Assembly (NCBI GenBank): GCA_046349315.1
Contig: JAXMCQ010000026.1
Span: 15,791 to 79,790, forward strand
DNA: 64,000 bases
Source of the DNA: JAEUMG01 sp046349315
Lineage (GTDB): Bacteria; Pseudomonadota; Alphaproteobacteria; Rhizobiales; Aestuariivirgaceae
Direction of reading: 5' to 3'
The notes beneath the pieces were generated by a model. The model was not told where the DNA came from and did not search any database. It worked only from the letters and a program-made list of their open reading frames with translations. A program made the translations under genes and the position numbers. The stretch's first letter is position 1. Every line of letters begins with the position of its first letter. Shown here piece by piece: positions 60,204-64,000 of this stretch.

Positions 60204-62984
60204 TTATGAAGCTTGCGCCTTGGCGGCTGGCGCCAGCGCAGCCGTCAGGGTCTTCTCGATCTGCTTCTGACGGTTGGTACTGGTGATCTTGCCGCCGGTG
60301 AGGTCGGTCACATAGAATACGTCCACCGCCTTTTCGCCGAAAGTGGTGATCTGCGCTGATGCAATATTGAGGCTCAAGCCAAATAGCGCTTCGGTGAGAT
60401 CATAGAGAAGTCCGATGCGATCGAGACCGTTGATTTCGATCACCGTATAGCGGTTGGACGAATCATTATCGATGATGACGCGCGGGGTGACGGAGAAAGC
60501 CTTGATGCGGGTTTGCGGGCGCTGCACCGAGCGCACCAGTTCCCTGAGGCGCAATTCGCCGCGCAAGGCCCGGCCGATCAGATCGGCGACCCTGCCCGCT
60601 CGCCTGATCTCATCATCATGGTCCTGGAATTCGCGCTGGATGAGGATCGTATCGAGCGCCATGCCGTCGGCGGTGGTGAATATCTGGGCACCGGCAATAT
60701 TGGCGCCCGACGCCGCGCAGGCCCCGGTAATGAGTGCCAATAAGCGCGGGTGGTCGGGAGCGGTGATGGTGAGCGTCGTGATAGCGGTGAAGGCATCGGT
60801 ATGCACTGCGGTGGCGATCGGCTGCTGGGCTGCCGCCGCATTGGCCATAAGCGTCTCATGGATGAGCTGGCGTTCGGTTTCGACCGTCAGCCAATAGGCA
60901 TCATAGTGGCGCGCGGCATAGGCCTTGCGGCGGGCCTCGTCCCAAGCGGGAAAATGCGAAAAGAACTTGGCCTGTGCTTCCTGCACGCGCTCCTTGCGCG
61001 ACACGCTGGTGTGGCCACCTGACAATATGGGTTCGGCTTCGTAATAAAGCGTGCGCAGCAGCTGGCCTTTCCAGCCGTTCCACACACCTGGCCCAACGGC
61101 GCGCGTGTCGGCGACGGTGAGGATAAGGAGGAGTTTCAATCGCTCCGGGCTTTGCACGATCTGCGCAAAATCGAGAATCGTCTTGTAGTCATTAAGATCG
61201 CGCATTTGCGCGGTCTCGCTCATCAACAGATGATGCTGGATGAGCCAGGCGCAGGTTTCGGACTCCGCCGGCGTAAGGCCAAGGCGGGGCCCGAGCGAAC
61301 GCGCGATACGCGCACCAGCCAGCGAATGATCCTCGCCGCGGCCCTTGGCGACATCGTGAAGAAGAACCGCGACATAAAGCGCGCGCCGGCTGGTCAGCGT
61401 CGGAAAGATCTTGGTCGACAAGGGATGTTCGCCGGCCAATGCGCCACGCTCGATCTCGGCAAGAATGCCGACAGTGCGGATCAGATGCTCATCCACCGTA
61501 TAATGGTGATACATGTTGAACTGCATGAGCGCGACGATGCGGCCGAATTCCGGAATGAAGCGCCCAAGCACGCCGGCCTCGTTCATGAGCCGCAGGATGG
61601 TTTCGGGATCGCGGCTCTCGGTCAGGAGATCGAGAAACAATCGGTTCGCTTCCGGACTGGCGCAAAGCGTCTTGTCGATCAGGGGCAATGACGAGCGCAC
61701 CAATTTGAGCGCGTCGGGATGGATCTCGACATCCTTGGATTCGGCAATGGCGAAGAGGCGTAACAGATTGATCGGATCGCGCGTAAAGACTTGGGTCTCG
61801 GAAATGCCGAGCCGGCCACCCTCGATGCGGAAGCCTGCATGCCCTGCCACATCGAGATTGCGGCGCGGCGCGAAGCGGCTGAAGACGCGCGCCAAAGTGG
61901 GCGCTGACTTCATCTCCTTGGCTTCGAGGCTTGCGCACAGAATGCGGGTGAGGTCGCCGACTTCCTTGGCGGTGAGGAAGTAATGCTTCATGAAGCGCTC
62001 GACATGGCGCAAGCCGCCATGTGCCTTGTAGCCGAGGAGTTCGGCAAGTTCCGGCTGCTTGTCGAAGCTCAAGCGGTCATCGCCGCGCCCCGACAGGAAG
62101 TGCAAATGGCAGCGTACCGCCCACAGGAAATCTTCGCATTTCTTGAAGGTCGCGAGTTCTTCGCGCGTGAACGCGCCCTTGAGCGCCAGTTCTTCGGGAG
62201 AATTGACGGCATTGACGAATTTGGCGATCCAGAACAGCGTGTGAAGATCGCGCAAGCCACCCTTGCCGTCCTTGACATCGGGCTCGACCAGATAGCGGCT
62301 GGCGCCTGACTTGTGATGGCGCTCGTCGCGCTCGCCGAGCTTGCTGGTGATGAAGGATTTAGCACCGCCGGCCACGATATCCTTGCGAAACCGCACCGAG
62401 AGTTCATCGAAGAGCGCCTTGTCGCCGCAGATGAAGCGCGCTTCGAGAATGGCGGTAAGGATGGTGTTGTCGGTCTTGGCGAGCCTGATGCACTCATCGA
62501 CCGAGCGCGTCGCGTGGCCGACCTTCAATCGCGCATCCCACAGCGAATAAAGCACGAATTCGATGATGCTCTCGCTCCACCCCGTTTGCTTGTAGGGAAG
62601 GAGGAACAGGAGATCGACATCTGAGCCCGGCGCCAAGGTGCCGCGCCCATAGCCGCCGACCGCGACAATGGCGATGCGTTCGGCTTCGGATGGATTGGGC
62701 GAGCGATAGAGTGTGCCGCGCGCGAATTCGAACAAGGCCTCGATAATTTCGTCCTGTCGGTCGGAGAGGAACATGGCGCAACGCGTGCCACGCCCATCGC
62801 GCATCAGATTGCTCTCGGCTTCGAGCCGCGCCTGCGCAAGCTCGGCCTTGACCAGTTCAACGACTTGCTTGCGCGGGTTGGAGCTGGTGGCGCTGCGGTC
62901 GAACGGCAAGTCGCGCAATCGCTGCCGGAGGCTCAAGCCCGGCTCGATCCGTTCGCCGTTGCTGGCGATGGCTTGCTTGTTCAC
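60204..62984 (-). CDS. glnD: PII uridylyltransferase / uridylyl-removing enzyme
   Basis: Nitrogen sensor that adds UMP to PII proteins and removes it according to glutamine. At 926 residues it is complete: the nucleotidyltransferase motif GGYGRGTLAPGSDVDLLFL, an HD hydrolase domain (YVAVLLHDVAKGRGEDHS), and two C-terminal ACT domains (TLTITAPDHPRLLALITG and VIEINGLDRIGLLYDLTEAL). The GTG start at 62984 overlaps the mutS stop by 4 bases; mutS-glnD is a typical alphaproteobacterial pair. PII genes themselves are not in the window. Confidence 0.96.
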   Translation of the reverse strand: MNKQAIASNGERIEPGLSLRQRLRDLPFDRSATSSNPRKQVVELVKAELAQARLEAESNLMRDGRGTRCAMFLSDRQDEIIEALFEFARGTLYRSPNPSEAERIAIVAVGGYGRGTLAPGSDVDLLFLLPYKQTGWSESIIEFVLYSLWDARLKVGHATRSVDECIRLAKTDNTILTAILEARFICGDKALFDELSVRFRKDIVAGGAKSFITSKLGERDERHHKSGASRYLVEPDVKDGKGGLRDLHTLFWIAKFVNAVNSPEELALKGAFTREELATFKKCEDFLWAVRCHLHFLSGRGDDRLSFDKQPELAELLGYKAHGGLRHVERFMKHYFLTAKEVGDLTRILCASLEAKEMKSAPTLARVFSRFAPRRNLDVAGHAGFRIEGGRLGISETQVFTRDPINLLRLFAIAESKDVEIHPDALKLVRSSLPLIDKTLCASPEANRLFLDLLTESRDPETILRLMNEAGVLGRFIPEFGRIVALMQFNMYHHYTVDEHLIRTVGILAEIERGALAGEHPLSTKIFPTLTSRRALYVAVLLHDVAKGRGEDHSLAGARIARSLGPRLGLTPAESETCAWLIQHHLLMSETAQMRDLNDYKTILDFAQIVQSPERLKLLLILTVADTRAVGPGVWNGWKGQLLRTLYYEAEPILSGGHTSVSRKERVQEAQAKFFSHFPAWDEARRKAYAARHYDAYWLTVETERQLIHETLMANAAAAQQPIATAVHTDAFTAITTLTITAPDHPRLLALITGACAASGANIAGAQIFTTADGMALDTILIQREFQDHDDEIRRAGRVADLIGRALRGELRLRELVRSVQRPQTRIKAFSVTPRVIIDNDSSNRYTVIEINGLDRIGLLYDLTEALFGLSLNIASAQITTFGEKAVDVFYVTDLTGGKITSTNRQKQIEKTLTAALAPAAKAQAS

Positions 62985-64000
62985 GTCTGTTTGCCCGTCA
63001 GGCTCTTCAACTCGTAGATAAGCGCCAGAGCTTCCCGAGGCGTTAACTCATCGGGAAGGATATGGCCAAGCCGTTCCTCGGCCTTGCTCTTGGCGGCCGG
63101 CCTGGCGCCGCCGTCGGGCCTGATGGCTGAGAATAATGGCAGATCATCGGCAAGCGCTTGTCGGGTTTCGGAATGTTCGCTTTTTTCGAGGAGGTCCAGC
63201 ACTTCCCGCGCCCGGGCCACGACCGCCGGCGGTAGCCCGGCGAGCTTCGCCACCTGGATGCCGTAGGAGCGGTCCGCGACCCCGGCCACGACTTCGTGCA
63301 GGAAGATGACCTCGCCATTCCATTCGCGCACCTTCACCGTGGCATTGGCGAGATGCGCGAGCCGTCCGGCGAGCGCCGTCAGTTCGTGATAATGGGTTGC
63401 AAACAATGCCCGGCAGCGATTGACCTCATGGAGTTGCTCGACCGTCGCCCAGGCGATCGACAGCCCGTCGAAAGTCGCCGTGCCGCGGCCGATCTCATCG
63501 AGGATCACGAAGGAGCGTTCGCCCGCCTGATTGAGAATGGCGGCGGTCTCGACCATTTCCACCATGAAGGTCGATCGCCCGCGGGCGAGATCGTCTGCCG
63601 CACCGACCCGGCTGAACAAGCGGTCGACGACGCCGATGCGCGCCTCGCGCGCCGGCACGAAGGATCCCATCTGGGCGAGCACCACGATCAGCGCGTTCTG
63701 GCGCAAGAAGGTCGATTTGCCGGCCATGTTGGGACCGGTGAGCAGCCAGATATGCCGGCCATTGGCGGTAAGATTGCAATCATTGGGGATGAAGGCGGCG
63801 TCACCGGTTGCAGCGAGCGCCTGTTCGACCATCGGATGACGGCCATCCAGAATCGCGAAATCGCGCGAATGATCGATATGCGGTCGGACATAGCGCCGCG
63901 TCTCGGCAAGTTCGGCGAGTGCGGCTGCGACATCGAGCCGGGCGAGCGCGTCAGCAACAGTAGAGATAGCCTGCGAGGCGGCTTCGATTTCCGTGCAAAG
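62981..64000 (-). CDS. mutS: DNA mismatch repair ATPase MutS, C-terminal part (5' end outside window)
   Basis: Mismatch-recognition ATPase. About 340 C-terminal residues are visible, the frame being open to the window edge. They include the lever/ATPase part: RRYVRPHID, DGRHPMVEQ, Walker A TGPNMAGKSTFLRQNA, the STFMVEMVETAAIL signature, Walker B FVILDEIGRGTATFDGLSIAW, FATHYHELTALA, and the helix-turn-helix clamp for dimer contact (GLPPAVVARAREVL). The N-terminal mismatch-binding domain lies beyond the window. Its stop overlaps the glnD GTG. Confidence 0.96.
   Translation of the reverse strand, partial: LCTEIEAASQAISTVADALARLDVAAALAELAETRRYVRPHIDHSRDFAILDGRHPMVEQALAATGDAAFIPNDCNLTANGRHIWLLTGPNMAGKSTFLRQNALIVVLAQMGSFVPAREARIGVVDRLFSRVGAADDLARGRSTFMVEMVETAAILNQAGERSFVILDEIGRGTATFDGLSIAWATVEQLHEVNRCRALFATHYHELTALAGRLAHLANATVKVREWNGEVIFLHEVVAGVADRSYGIQVAKLAGLPPAVVARAREVLDLLEKSEHSETRQALADDLPLFSAIRPDGGARPAAKSKAEERLGHILPDELTPREALALIYELKSLTGKQT

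Overview
The window reads as a piece of the main chromosome of an alphaproteobacterium, most likely of the order Hyphomicrobiales (Rhizobiales). The DNA is GC-rich, gene-dense and full of 4-base start/stop overlaps. Gene order is the best taxonomic evidence: leuS-lptE-holA, parB-parA-rsmG-mnmG-mnmE, rho-hemJ-hemE, then PEP-synthase regulator-maf-aroE-coaE-dnaQ, then secB-fxsA, a Tim44-like gene, mltA and smr, then hslU/hslV, hisB-DUF2628-hisH-hisA-hisF-hisE-coaA, and finally mutS-glnD-murJ-trpS with miaB-phoH-ybeY-corC. This matches the origin-proximal region of rhizobia as I know it. I see no rRNA or tRNA gene, CRISPR array, insertion sequence or prophage. Both window ends cut a gene (ftsK at the left, mutS at the right).

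Layout. 1-6 kb: end of ftsK, lolA, a terminator-bounded non-coding gap, xth, a cyclic-nucleotide-domain protein, an orphan response regulator, an L,D-transpeptidase and a YggS-type PLP protein. 6-21 kb: translation and segregation genes, including parAB with two near-consensus parS sites, then mnmG, mnmE, a DUF255 thioredoxin-like protein, rho, hemJ and hemE. 21.08-21.46 kb: a non-coding gap between divergent hemE and the PEP-synthase regulator, with DnaA-box-like and IHF-like sites; I infer this is oriC. 21.5-29 kb: maf/aroE/coaE/dnaQ, secB, fxsA, a Tim44-like gene, mltA, smr and an XRE regulator. 29-37.4 kb: hslV and hslU separated by a membrane-protein gene, then the his operon with an SDR gene inserted between hisA and hisF, ending in coaA. 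37.4-50.9 kb: a more accessory stretch with adenosine kinase, nth, an Ada-type alkyltransferase, an MttB-family methyltransferase coupled to a trimethylamine-dehydrogenase-like flavoprotein, and several sugar-metabolism genes. Palindromic repeats fill its gaps. 50.9-64 kb: two conserved blocks read leftward, corC-ybeY-phoH-miaB-plsC-(tsaB-rimI fusion)-nifU-type gene and trpS-murJ-glnD-mutS.

Function. Most of the window is housekeeping: replication start, chromosome partitioning, tRNA modification, histidine, haem and CoA biosynthesis, protein quality control and cell envelope. The most unusual parts are the methylated-amine gene pair, which has a perfect palindrome overlapping its ribosome-binding site and lacks the cysteine that anchors FMN in trimethylamine dehydrogenase; the tsaB-rimI fusion; the insertions inside the hslVU and his operons; the structured gap between lolA and xth; and a family of two-hairpin repeats that, with other palindromes, occupies every convergent gap longer than about 60 bases. 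All functional statements rest on reading motifs and gene order; no database search was run.
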